Of a stretch of 59,258 nucleotides of DNA, positions 12,001 through 23,544 are shown piece by piece (the first letter of the stretch is position 1; every line of letters begins with the position of its first letter). This DNA is from Auxenochlorella pyrenoidosa (taxonomy: Eukaryota > Chlorophyta > Trebouxiophyceae > Chlorellales > Chlorellaceae). The stretch is from the NCBI GenBank assembly GCA_001430745.1, contig KQ482076.1, forward strand, positions 357,801 to 417,058, read 5' to 3'. Under the pieces are notes generated by a model. The model searched no databases. It was not told the DNA's origin and saw nothing but the letters and a program-made list of their open reading frames with translations. The position numbers and the translations under genes are program-made.

Positions 12001-15000
12001 GGCTCGGGGCTGGCCGATGCATGAGCAAGGCTGGCAGCCAGGCAGGCAGCAAGGCAGGCAGCAGGGAAGGCCAACCGATAGCTCTGGATGGACTGGAAAC
12101 GCTCGGGGGCCTGCACCAGCAAACACGAGTGCCCGCCTGAGAAGCGGCCTCGAAACAAAGGCCACTGCGGGAGGGCTGGCAGCATTGCAGTGCGCCAGCA
12201 CCAGCGAGCCGTTGCCATCGGGCAAGCCCAGCGCAGCCGCTCGCCTCTATCTCCCGATCGATGATGAACTTGCACACCCGGCGCGACTCGGCGGCAATCT
12301 CCTCCTGCAGCCCAGAGCAGGCGGGAGGCCAAAATGCTGCGTCGGCCGGCCAAAAAATGAAGTTGGGTGCAACTTTTGTGGGCGGCAACAAGCCGGTGCA
12401 GCAAGCCAACCCGCAGCAGCGTCGGCACCGGCTGATGCCGTACACCACGCGGCTCGGGGTGCTTGCCTGCAGGGGACCCGCCTGCTGCGACTCGCGCAGC
12501 CACTGCGCCTGCGGGCTCCAGGACAGCGCCAGCCAGTACTCCACAGCCACCTCAGAGGCCACCAGCATGGTGCTGCTGAGCACGCCCCCCAGCAGGCCTG
12601 CACAAGAGGGCGGGAGGCAGTGAGGAGAGGCATGCAGGGACCGGGAAAGCTTAGCGTAGGGATGGTTCGAGACCTGCTCTGTGCCGCCGCACACACATGT
12701 TGTAGTCTCCAAACTTGTGCTGCCGTGGCAGACGGCTCTTGTGACGCTCCAAGCAATCAGCCCTTCCTGGGTGGCCTTGCCTGAGAACCAGCGCAGCAGG
12801 GGCATGAGGGGCCAGCGCAGCCAGCGCGGCAGGCGGCCCGTGAGCAGCTTGGTGCGGAAGAATGCCCAGGCCAGGAGCCTGCAGGGAGCGTGGGCGGCGG
12901 GAAGCTGCTGCATGGAAGTGTCGACAGCTTCTGCTGTCGATCAGCAGCCCATTCCGGCATGAAGGCCAAGCTGGCTGTCGCTTGCTTCCCCCGCGTGCCC
13001 GGCCTCCCCTCACTTGATGCGGTACTTTCCCACCGCCTCCTGCTCAGCCACCGTCCATATGTCCTGCGGGGGGAGACCAGCCCAGGCCAGGGTGCAAAGC
13101 CGGTCTAGTCAAAGGCAGCAGGCGGGCATGCATGCATACATCTCGCGTGACTGCTGCAGCCTTGGCTTGACCACGCCAACTTAGGCTCAGCACCAGGAGC
13201 CTGTGCAGCGCCCCAGCCAAACGCCGCTGCCCCCGCGACAACCCCAGTTTGTCAACGACCAACTGAACCTGCCCCCTAAATGCATTGTGGCAGTGGCCCG
13301 CCCATGACAGGCCCACCAGCGGCTGCTGCAGGTCAATGGCCAGGTCGCAGGCATACGACAGGATGCGCAGGCCCTGTGCCGACAGCAGGCCCTCCCCCCG
13401 CTTGGAGTGGAAGTACCGCTTCAGGCCTGCGCAAAGGGGTAGGGGCGGGGCTGGCATGCCTGTGATTCAGTAACTTGAGCCGCGTGCGCCGCTGCAGTTG
13501 CAGGCTCAGGGGAGGTGCTCTCCATGGGCAGGCTGCACGCTGTGCATGTCAGGTTCTGCACGTCAAAAACACTCGACCGCGGGCCCCTGCTTCTGCCTTG
13601 CCTGCCACGAGGCGGGTCCTTGCCTCGCCCAATACGTCTTCACTCCAGTGCAGGCTCTGGCTGCTGGCGGCGCCATGCAGGGGCGGCGGAGAGCTGTGTG
13701 CACTCCCCCCCTGCGCCCTGCCGTCGTTGCCAGCGGCCCGGGCGTGGGGCGCAGCATCTCCGGCTGCCTCCAGCTGCTCGGCAATGCCTGTAAAGGGTGT
13801 GCTCATGCTGCGGCGCAGCAGCAGCGCGCCTGCCTGCCAGGGCTTGACGGCAGTGCCAGGCAGGGCTGCTGCCGCTGCCGCCACCATGCCTGCACCTGCC
13901 GCCGGGACCTGTGCCCTGGACCGCCCAAATTGGGGGTGGGAAGGAGGGGAACCCACTGGCATCCCCGGCGCCCCAAAAAGCTCCTCATGGCTTGGAAGGG
14001 CCGCAGAAAAGCTCCTGAGGGGCTCACGCGCCGTCGGTGGCGCTGGCCCTGCTGCAGTCGGCGGCGATGGCGGGGCCGGCCAGCCTGCCGGCAGCTGCTG
14101 TGCAGCAGCGGCAGGCGCTTCGCTGGGGGCTGCCTCCGATGCTGGCAGGGCTGCAGCGCTGCCTCCTGCCTCTGCCAGACCTTCAGCAGGCTTGCCAAGC
14201 TGGTGTGCAGGGCGGGGGAGGGAGTCGAGCGGCGGCAGCGGCGGGAGCAGAGACAGCTCAGCAGCGGCCGCGCCGCTGGCATTTCCAAGAGCTTGCCCCT
14301 GTACTGGCCCTGATGCCATCCCTGCAGCCTGCCCCGCTGCTAAGTGTGCCTCCTGAGCTGCCTCTGAGGGAACATCTGCCAGCTCAGCAGGCTCGGGAGA
14401 GTTGCCGGCACTCGCCAGGGGGCTGATCTTGCCGGGGGACGGCGGCTTGAGAAGCGTCGCCAGGCCTGCAAGGGCAGGCACTGGCTGCGCAAGGCCGCCA
14501 AAGCTGGCCCTTCGAACAGCGCCGCTGCCGCCGCCGCTGCTGCCGGCCGTGCCACTGCCGTCAAGTCTGCCGCCCAGCCTGCTGGCACCTACTCTGGTGC
14601 GCCCGCTGTCGCTGACAGTGTGCTTCAGCATGCGCTGTGGCTGCCAGCTGCCAGGCTGCTGAGGTTGGCTGGGTGCCTGGGCGGCAGCTGCCTGCCGCCG
14701 TGGGCTGGCAGGCAGGGAGTAGGCATGTGCAGAGCCTGGCTGGAGGGGGGATGCCTCACCCGCCTCTGCCTCTGCGCCCATCAGCTCCCCCACATGCATG
14801 ACTGCCTGCCTGTCCGCCGCCGCGGGCAGCAGGCTGGTGCGCACAAGACCGTGCATGGACCGAGGGGAAACAGGCATGGAGGCTGGGCCCGCCTCTGCTG
14901 CCAGTGCGGCAGCGCGGGCGCTGCCTGGCGGGCGTGGGGATCCCGGAGCAGAGGCCCCTGCTGCGTGGGAGGTGCGCAGCGTGGGGAGGGGAGCAGACAC

Positions 15001-18000
15001 CCTGCCAAGCCGCAGGGGAGGCAGTGCTGGCGCAGGGAGCGGGCCTGCTGCAGGGGCGGCGGGCTGGGTGAGCAGCGCTGCTGGCTGGCTGGCGTCAGCT
15101 GCCCTGCTCGCTGCTGGAAGGCGCGGGGAGGGAGGTGCAGGCAGGTCAAAGGTGAGGCCACTGCCGCTGCCTGGGTCAGCCTCTGCTGGCTGCTGTAGGT
15201 CTGGCTCGGGGATGCTGAAGGCGGCATCTGAGGGGAAGGAGGGCAGGCCTGTCTCAAAGTCCAAAGAGGCAAAGTGATGCTGCTGCGAGGTCGCCTGAGG
15301 GTGAGACATCTGCGACTGCTGCTGCTGCTGGTATGGCAGCCCCTGACTGTGGCGATGGGTAACATGGCTGCCTGGTTCGATCAGGGCGCTGCTGCTGTCT
15401 TCAGGTTGCAGCAGAGATGCTGCTGTGGGGACGTCAGAGGGCGGGGGCAGGGGGCCACTGCTGACGCCCCAAGCGGTCTGCTGGGCAACCCCATCGCCAT
15501 CACCGTCGCTGCTCTCTTCCTGCAGGGGTGAAGCAGGCTCCATCGCTGAAAACAAACATGACCATGCACGCAAGCAGTGCACACAACTCACACCATAGCT
15601 CAACACCTAAATTTGGCCAAGGGTGGACGCACTACACATGCGACTCCTACCCTTTCCCGTTTCAAGCCTTCGAGTGCACTCGCCTCGGAGCTTGTCCCGA
15701 CCTCCACGATTGCGTGCATGAGGGGCGCCGACTTGGCGCCAGCCAGGCGCGGCGCGTGCGCCTGGGGGGCCGGCAAGGAGCAGCAAAGGGTAGCGCCGGA
15801 AAATGCGTCGCACACCCCGTGCTGGTGCATGGCCGCAGAGAGTTGCAGCGCGCAGCGATGCGGGGGATGCCAGGCAAGGCGGGCACGCTCCAGAGGTGTC
15901 CAGTAGCAGTGAGGCAAGTGCAGACCTAATGCACAAGATGTAGGGGGATGCTCACCTGGGGGCCCGACGCTCGGGCCGGCCAGAAGGGAGCCTCGTCCGC
16001 AAACTCGCTGCTGCCATACCTGGTCAGCCCTTCCATGCCTGCAGCCTTGCCGCAGCCGCTGCCTCCAGCCTCACCGCCTTTGATGCTGCCTGTGGGGGCT
16101 GGCCCGGCGGCAGAGCCGCTGGAAACAGAGCTGGCTGTGGCACTGCGCCGGAGCGGTGCCTGCCTGGCGGTGTCGTTCCGCCCTGCCTGCTGCGCAGCCA
16201 GCGGTGGCAGCAGCGGCGCCTCGAGGTCTTCGCCCTCTCCGCTGCCTCCAATCCCCTCTGTCTCCTCCTCTGCCGCCGCCGCCGCAAAGGCTGGGGCCTG
16301 TGGCGATCGCGGCTCCCACTTCTGGGTGAGGTTGGCGTAGCTGGCGCCCAGCAGGCGCCTCGAGGAGTTGAGGGCCAGCTTGGTGGAGACGTTGCTGCAA
16401 GGGGTGAGGCGGCATATGGTGTAGCTTAAAGCTCAACTAAGCTCTGGGAGCACAGACCAGGTGGATTCGAGATGATGTGGGGGTGTGCAAGTCACGCACA
16501 AACAGCCTGACTCGCCATTTGTGAGTGAAGCGGGCAGCGCCGAGGCAGGGCAGGGCTAGGACTTTCCCTGCTGCTGCCAAGCCAGGAAGGAGCCTCACCC
16601 GAGGGCCGCCAGAGCGGCGGCTCGCCTCCTGCTGCTGCTGCCGCTGTCTGCCGAGGGCGCTGCCCACCCCGGGCTCTCGAACAGCTCCTCCCCCTGCTGA
16701 AGCTGGGCGGCAGCTGCCAGCCCAGGCGGCGGGGCTGCCGCCGCCTCCTGCGGCTCCCCTTCCAAGTCCACCTGCTGACATGGACCCTGCTGCTTGCGCC
16801 GCTCCTCTCCCTCTCTGCCGTCACGCTGGCTGGCCACCGCGCTGGCACCGCTGTCAAAAAGGGAGAGCTCTTCAGAGAGGTCAACATAGCTCGCCACTGT
16901 GCCCCAGTCCACGCCCAGCAGCCTGCACGACAAGGCAGAGGGCATCTGAGGCGTGGCAGCTCGCAACGCAGGGTGTGCGATCCAGCAGCCCAGGTGTCAG
17001 GTTGCTTGTGGTTGCGCGCAATGCGTGCATAAATTCAAGAGCTCAGAAACTGCTCTGCCAAGCCGACCAATCAGAGGTATGGCACCGGGCTCACATCTCA
17101 TCCTCATCAGCCTTCAAGTCCTGCAGAGGCAGGCAAGCTGGCAGGGACCCTCGCAAGCATGTAAGCAGCTGAGCAACAGAAGCATCCCGACCCGAAGCTG
17201 ACCATCGGTGCAACACTGCACGTTCGGCAACCTACCATTGTGTCCTGCTGCCGCACTTCCAGAACAATCGTACCCCCACAGCAAGTCCCAAGGCGGGCAG
17301 CCTCCGGGCGAGCTGGCACAGCACCCGCCTGGATGGCGGCAGCGGTGTAGCGCAGCAGGGCGCGCTTAGCCTTCTCTCGGATGCGCAGCTTCACGGGTGA
17401 GACCTGCTGGGTTGCTGGGGGATGCAGCCAGCTTGCCAACGTGCCCATGCAGCCTAGCATCGGCACTTAACAATGTGCTGATGCAGCCCAGGATGGGCCC
17501 TTGGCAGTGCAGCGATGGTGAGCAGGCGGCTGCGAACACCCTCGCGAGCCTGCTCGGTGCCGGCTGCTTGGCGGGGAAACCATGCAGCGCAGCAGGCGCA
17601 GCATGGGCGCATCTCAGCAGCTGCAGCCGAGCCTTGCCTGGTCGAGCCCGGCGGAGCGCAGCACGGCGGGCACGCTGGGCGCATTGACCAGCAGCGTGGC
17701 CAGCACAAACAGGCTTGCCCACAGAGCCATCTGCGCAGCTCGGGAGGCAGAGAGGCCAGGCAGTGCTCAGCCAGCCATACCAAACCAATGTTGACATCTC
17801 AGCGGCGGCCCGGCGCCTGGCATGTGTCCATGCAGCCAGGCTGTGCAGCAGGCAGGGGCATCTGGTTGAGACTAGCTTGCCTGCGCCGACACCAGGTGGG
17901 CTTGTTCCACGAACGCCTCATCGGTGGCGATGGCCTGCACCATGATCAAAGAGATGGCTCCCCTGCAGGGGGTGCAGAGGGATGCAGCAGCAGGAAGGGT

Positions 18001-21000
18001 GCACCACGCTCAAAAAGGCCCGGCAGAGGCCGAGGCAGGACGGCCGGGCGCGAGCTGCCGCCAGCCAAATATGCATAGCCAGCCAGCTGGTGCGAGAGAG
18101 GCCCCGGCAGCAGCACCGTTGGCGCACCGCAGGCCGCCCCACGTCGCAAACAGCACCGCCCCCGCGGGCAGCGCCTGTCGGCCCAGCAGCCGGAACAGAG
18201 GGTTGAACAATGCAATACAGGCGCCCCTGCAGGGAATGGTGGGGTGGAGGGTGGAAATGGTGCATTCACGGATTGCTAGGAGGTGTCCATTGGAGATGCT
18301 GGGAAGCTCGCGCTGCAGCGCCCGTGCACTCTGCCATACAGGTGCTGCTGCCCCGGCTCAAGCAGTCCTGCTGGCACTCCTGGAGCGTGTAGCCGCGGGC
18401 GGCCCACCGGATGGCAAAGAGGGCCAGATAGATGGGCGGGAAGAGGGCAAAAGATCCGCGGTAGTCAGCCACACGCTCCACCGCCCTGCGGCCAAGCACA
18501 GCCAGGGGTGAGGGGCGGGCACTTGCAAGGCCACAAGGCCATTTGGCCACAAGCTTCAGTAAAACCGGAGGTGCTGCCACGGTCGCAGCCCGGCTTTGCT
18601 CTGAAGAGCCGTACATGTCCCCATACATGCTGCCCGCAGGTAGGCAGGAGGCCTCTGATGCGCTCCGTCACCAAACCAAATCCAGGATTGAACCAAATCC
18701 AGGCCTTGTCAGCCCACCTGACCAAAAAGTTGACCGCCGATGCGCCAGCAAAGAAGAAGACGATGCCGTTCAGGGCAAAGGCCACCGTGCCCTGCACCGC
18801 CGCTGCAGGGGGACAGCCGGGGCCAGCAGATGGCGCGTGGCTACCTGCCTGTCACCCTAAGCGGCAGCAGGGCACAGAGAGGGGTCCGTCATCCTGGGCA
18901 GCAGCAGGGCACAGAGGGAGCCGGCTATGCGCTGGCTGCTGCGCTGGCTGGCGCGCTCACCCAGCTCGTGCATGTGCCGGGAGGAGCCCAGCTCAAAGTG
19001 GGAGTATGCGTTGCCGTACAGCCCGTACACCACCACTGCGATCACGCCTGTGGCAAGGTGCGACACAGGGCGGGGGGGGGGGGGCGGCAAGGGGCGCATG
19101 CTGGAGTGTGCAGAACATGGGAGAGGGGCCCCACGGGGCAGCAGGCACGCACTGCAGCTCGCAAGGCTGCACGAGGTATTCCTCTGCCGCCTCTCCTTGC
19201 CGCCACCGGAGCTGGCGCTGCCGCTGCACTCTGCTGCTGGTGCCCCTCTCCTTGCCTGACACCTGCAGGGGCGAGTTGGCCATGTAGAACACAAGGTACC
19301 CTCCCGCCAGGATGGCAGCCACCTCCTGCGGGGCTGGGGGTTGCGGGGAGTGGAGGGGCTGAGCAGCACGCCTGCAACAGAGGATGTGGCAGCACACACG
19401 CTGCCAAGGGCAGCGCTTGCAAGGCAGCCTGTGTGGAGAAGGATGGTCTGTCAGCGGCAACCAAGACCACCGCTGGACGCACTTGGTACGCTTTGCTGGC
19501 GTGAGCAGGCCCAACCCCCGGCCATGGACAGGAGCCTTGCCTGGCTCGTGGAGGCGCCGTGCCAGCGCAGCAAGCGCAGCAGGCGGCGCGTCAGCGCCCC
19601 CGCCACCAGCCCCGCGACAACCCCTCCTGCCGCCAGCCTGGCCACCTCTGCGCCCAGCAGCGGCAGCACGGACAGGAGGGAGGGGGCATCCTGCGGGTCC
19701 TCCCCGCCACCTGGCAGCTGCAGCACCAGCCGGCGGAAGAGGTCGAACAGCACGATCCCTGCAGCAGGGGGGGGGTGGCCGGAGGCTGCGATTGTATCAA
19801 AACACCCACAGCGACATGGCTGCCTTACATTATTTCCTCTCCTGACACCCAAACTGGCCATCCTGCTGCCCCCGGCCTGGCCACCGCAGCCGGGGTCGCA
19901 CCGGATGCATCGTTCAGCAGGCTCTCCCCCTCTAGCAGCGCGATGAGGCTCTCCGGCCCGCCAGCATGGCGCAGCACAGCGGTGATGGCCAGGGCATCGG
20001 TGGAGGCCAGCACGGCGCTGCGCAGCAGGCACAGAACGTGAGATGGGCTCAGCGTGGCGCAGCACGGCCGTGTTCCCGCCGCCCTGCCGTTGGCGTGCGT
20101 GGCATGGCACAGCAGCCCCAAGCTCGCAGGCTGCGCATGTCACAGGGCTGTGCCTCAGCAAAGTGGGCTGCAGCCGAGCATTTGCTAACGCCCGCTATAC
20201 CGCCCCATTCCTGAGCGAGATTCGCACCAAGCCACGTCCCCCACCTGAACAGTGCGCCGTGCTGCCAGCGCCAGCCGTGCGCCGCCAGGCCCAGCCCGTA
20301 CAGCAGCACGGGAGTGGTCAGCACTGCCGACAGGATGACCACCAGAAAGGCAAACACAAACACCTGGAGCATGACCTGCGAGGCAGTGGGAGCCAGGTCG
20401 AGCAGGACGGTGGGAGCCATGCCTGGCAGGGCCGGGCTGGACAGGGCAAACAACCTGGAGCATGACCTGCGGGGCGGCATGGCAGAGCTGGGCGGGGCGA
20501 TTGGAGCAAGGCAAGGCAGGGTTGTGGGATCCAGGCCGGGCGGGCGGGGTGGGGCGAACACCCAGAGCATGACCTGCGGGGCGGTCAGAGCCAGGCCAGG
20601 CAGGGCAAACAACCTGGAGCATGGCATGCGGCGCTGAGCAGCACAGGGCAGGGGCAGGCTAAGCCATGGGGTGCTTTGCCACGGGACGCTTTGCCGCGGG
20701 AGGCATTGCACATGGGCCGCGCAGCACCTCACACCCCTGGAAGGAGCTGTGCCAAGCGCTGCCCCTGAGCGCCCCTCCATGCCCAGCCCCCCTTCTTGCA
20801 CCCACCCTGTGGAACAGGAAGCAACAGCAGCAGTAGTAACCCTTCTTCCTGGACGCACCTTGTGAAACAGGAAGTAGTCGATGGAGAGCGCCGAGTCGAG
20901 CAGGAGCGGCGGCAGGAAGGCGTAGAAGAAGACCTCGGGAGGGTCGATGCCCAGCCACAGGGTGAAGGCGTTGCCCAGCCTGGGTGGGCGGGGGGGGGGG

Positions 21001-22671
21001 GGGGGGGAAGGGCGGCGAANNNNNNNNNNNNNNNNNNNNNNNNNNNNNNNNNNNNNNNNNNNNNNNNNNNNNNNNNNNNNNNNNNNNNNNNNNNNNNNNN
21101 NNNNNNNNNNNNNNNNNNNNNNNNNNNNNNNNNNNNNNNNNNNNNNNNNNNNNNNNNNNNNNNNNNNNNNNNNNNNNNNNNNNNNNNNNNNNNNNNNNNN
21201 NNNNNNNNNNNNNNNNNNNNNNNNNNNNNNNNNNNNNNNNNNNNNNNNNNNNNNNNNNNNNNNNNNNNNNNNNNNNNNNNNNNNNNNNNNNNNNNNNNNN
21301 NNNNNNNNNNNNNNNNNNNNNNNNNNNNNNNNNNNNNNNNNNNNNNNNNNNNNNNNNNNNNNNNNNNNNNNNNNNNNNNNNNNNNNNNNNNNNNNNNNNN
21401 NNNNNNNNNNNNNNNNNNNNNNNNNNNNNNNNNNNNNNNNNNNNNNNNNNNNNNNNNNNNNNNNNNNNNNNNNNNNNNNNNNNNNNNNNNNNNNNNNNNN
21501 NNNNNNNNNNNNNNNNNNNNNNNNNNNNNNNNNNNNNNNNNNNNNNNNNNNNNNNNNNNNNNNNNNNNNNNNNNNNNNNNNNNNNNNNNNNNNNNNNNNN
21601 NNNNNNNNNNNNNNNNNNNNNNNNNNNNNNNNNNNNNNNNNNNNNNNNNNNNNNNNNNNNNNNNNNNNNNNNNNNNNNNNNNNNNNNNNNNNNNNNNNNN
21701 NNNNNNNNNNNNNNNNNNNNNNNNNNNNNNNNNNNNNNNNNNNNNNNNNNNNNNNNNNNNNNNNNNNNNNNNNNNNNNNNNNNNNNNNNNNNNNNNNNNN
21801 NNNNNNNNNNNNNNNNNNNNNNNNNNNNNNNNNNNNNNNNNNNNNNNNNNNNNNNNNNNNNNNNNNNNNNNNNNNNNNNNNNNNNNNNNNNNNNNNNNNN
21901 NNNNNNNNNNNNNNNNGGGAGGGGCCAGGAAAGTGTGGGGCCCACCGAGGGGCATGGCTGGTTCTGCGCGAGTTGGAGGGCAAGCAGGCGGTGCAAGGGA
22001 CCCATGCAGCCGTGGCGGGCCAGGGCTGCAAAGCCTGGGAACGAGCGCGGGGGCCAGGGCTGCACGCAGGCTGCACAACGGACAAGCGGCCTGGCTGGTG
22101 CTCCTATCTTGGGACACCACACACAAAAGTAAGCCCCCTAGACCTTCTGTCCCCCACCTGCCCAGGTTGAGGGGGAACACGAGGCCCTCTGCCAGCGCCC
22201 CCGCCACCAGCACCCAGACCGCCGACAGCGAGGAGAAGTGCAGGCAGCATGCCACCAGCACCGCCAGCGCTGCAAAGAGAAAGGCGTCTGGGCCGCTCCC
22301 GGGCACGCTGCACAGCGGGTTAGCGAGTAGAGTAGAGGGTAAGACTAGCTGGAATACAAGCGCACAGCTGTCGCTCGTGCTAGAGCTGTTTTTGCTTGCT
22401 TTACGAGGTAGGAGGCAGGAGGCAGCGAGTGCCTCCTCATCTTCCGCAGCATGCTGGCCACCAGTGCAGCCAGGCAGGCGCGCCTGCAGTAGTTGTACTC
22501 ATCCGGGTTGTCCAGCCGATGCTCGTACGTCGCGTTTGCACAAAAGTCGGCAGCCGGCGCTGCCCAGCCCAGCACGCTGTGGCCGAGGCTACGCAGACTA
22601 GTACTTGGGACCTCGAGCAGCTGCTGCACGCCTGAGGCTGCCAGCCAGCCCACTGGGCCAGCCATCCTCAT
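9005..22671 (-). CDS. SOS1: SOS1/NHX7-type plasma-membrane Na+/H+ antiporter with a very long insertion
   Basis: Roughly 25-30 exons are interrupted by the N gap at 21020-21916. The N-terminal transport domain matches CPA1 exchangers: DAFLFAALAVLVACCLHF, IDPPEVFFYAFLPPLLLDSA, VLASTDALAI (canonical ATDPVAV), EGESLLND, YLVFYMANSPLQ, NGIVFFFAG and ATWGGLR. Plant SOS1-like cytosolic blocks follow: ADEDEM then GVDWGTVASY, a helix GLLSAQGLRILSYACDLA, LVASEVAVEYWLAL, FIEELYSSGIVDEAE, and a cyclic-nucleotide-binding-like domain (VREVLRGLPFLAHLPEPLF, EFFLGSGGVLGLLSAL). It should export Na+ in exchange for H+, with the long tail acting as a regulator. Between GVDWGTVASY and the GLLSAQ helix lie about 900 low-complexity Ala/Pro/Ser/Gly residues, including one exon at about 13634-15541. 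Plant SOS1 has only a short linker there. The start at 22671 is the best ATG but remains unproven. Animal SLC9C exchangers share the overall plan, but the local blocks fit SOS1 better. Confidence 0.85.
10101..10198. repeat. 39-bp direct repeat, two copies
   Basis: An identical 39-bp stretch starting TCGGGCAAGGAGCTTTGAGG occurs at 10101-10139 and 10160-10198. It lies in an SOS1-like intron just upstream (in transcript sense) of the exon encoding VAGLYVIERL. Confidence 0.9.
11041..11060. repeat. Poly-C tract (20 C)
   Basis: This is an uninterrupted run of C on the plus strand. It is a G run in the SOS1-like transcript, shortly after the donor following SSFTG. Confidence 0.95.
20362..20630 (-). 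repeat. Tandem copies of an intron-exon boundary in the SOS1-like gene
   Basis: Four copies of a motif that reads CAG|GTCATGCTCC or close to it on the minus strand lie at 20362-20380, 20453-20471, 20561-20579 and 20612-20630. The copy nearest the exon body (20362-20380) leads into the real transmembrane exon, VMLQVFVFAFLVV. The others are followed by Pro-rich, non-transmembrane sequence. They look like duplicated 3' splice sites. See findings. Confidence 0.8.
21020..21916. other. Assembly gap (N)
   Basis: There are 897 N. The left flank is a long G run (about 20990-21007), the probable cause of the gap. In the SOS1-like gene it separates the exon encoding the first transmembrane segments from the exon encoding IDPPEVFFYAFLPPLLLDSA. 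Confidence 0.99.
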
Positions 22672-23544
22672 GAAGGGGACGAGATAATGCTCCAGATGCT
22701 CAGCTTGTGTACCTAAAGCAAGAGGGCAGCAAGAGGCTTCTGATGTGTCGGAGCAGGCCGGTCATGCGCGGCGGTGGCGGCGGGTGGAGCGGGCGGCCTC
22801 TGGCTCTGCACGGCTGCTACATGCAGAAGCACTTCCAAACAGTTTGGGTAAGAAGGCTCCCCGTCACCACTGCCGTATCTTGCCACTTGTAGCACGGGCG
22901 AGCGTGCAATTGCCGCGATAGCATAGGGCCTGGTAAGCCCACTGCTTACCTCCAAGCGAGCGTCTTGCACCTTCGGTGCAATCAGACTTTGAGACCTTGT
23001 CCAGTCGGGCTGCAGTCCTTGGACGCCCAAGGTGTCGGGGTTCGGATGGAGGCAGCAACCATTACCCCCGGCTGCTTACAGAATTGAGAGCCTGCAGCCC
23101 CAGCAGAGCAGATTGGCGCCGCGCTGCGCATGCTGCCAAGCGGGCTTCAGGCTCTCTTCACAGCTGCCCAACTGCGATAGCACGATAGCACTGGTCGGTC
23201 GATTTGTTGGCTGATTGACAGTGCGTAGTGTTATCAGATCTCCTGGAGGGGGCAGAGGCCAGGGAAAGTATGCGATGGGGCAGATGGGAAGGTGGCGGCG
23301 GGAGGCGCACAGATCCAGGAAAACCAAATCAACCAGAGGTGGATTTAATGGCACACAAAGAAGGGGGGATTCTCAAAATTGGGGCGTAAGCATACTCGCA
23401 GGCCAGCGCCGATTGATGAAGAGCTGGGGGAAAGTGCGGGAGGTTGAGGCAACGATTGGCAGGCCAGAGGCGATGGAAGTCACAACACAGGTAGGAAGGA
23501 AGACCGGGGAGGGGCAGGCAGCTGCCCGGTTGCGCGCGCTGCCA
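22672..23544. other. Intergenic: SOS1-like promoter side, ABC1 kinase 3' side
   Basis: About 0.9 kb separates two genes on the minus strand. It is less GC-rich than the coding parts around 23200-23480. No conserved protein is seen in any frame. Confidence 0.5.

Noticed and set aside
13475..14356. Plus-strand open frames over the long SOS1-like exon
   Set aside because: The opposite frame is open for over 630 codons and joins conserved SOS1 blocks; these are mirror frames of a low-complexity exon.
20049..22601. Very long frames of 380-680 codons crossing the first N gap
   Set aside because: Their length comes from reading through N; only short conserved exons flank the gap.
9005..22671. Two genes instead of one (transporter plus separate cyclic-nucleotide-binding protein)
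   Set aside because: Blocks on both sides of the low-complexity part follow the plant SOS1 order exactly, which is best explained by one gene.
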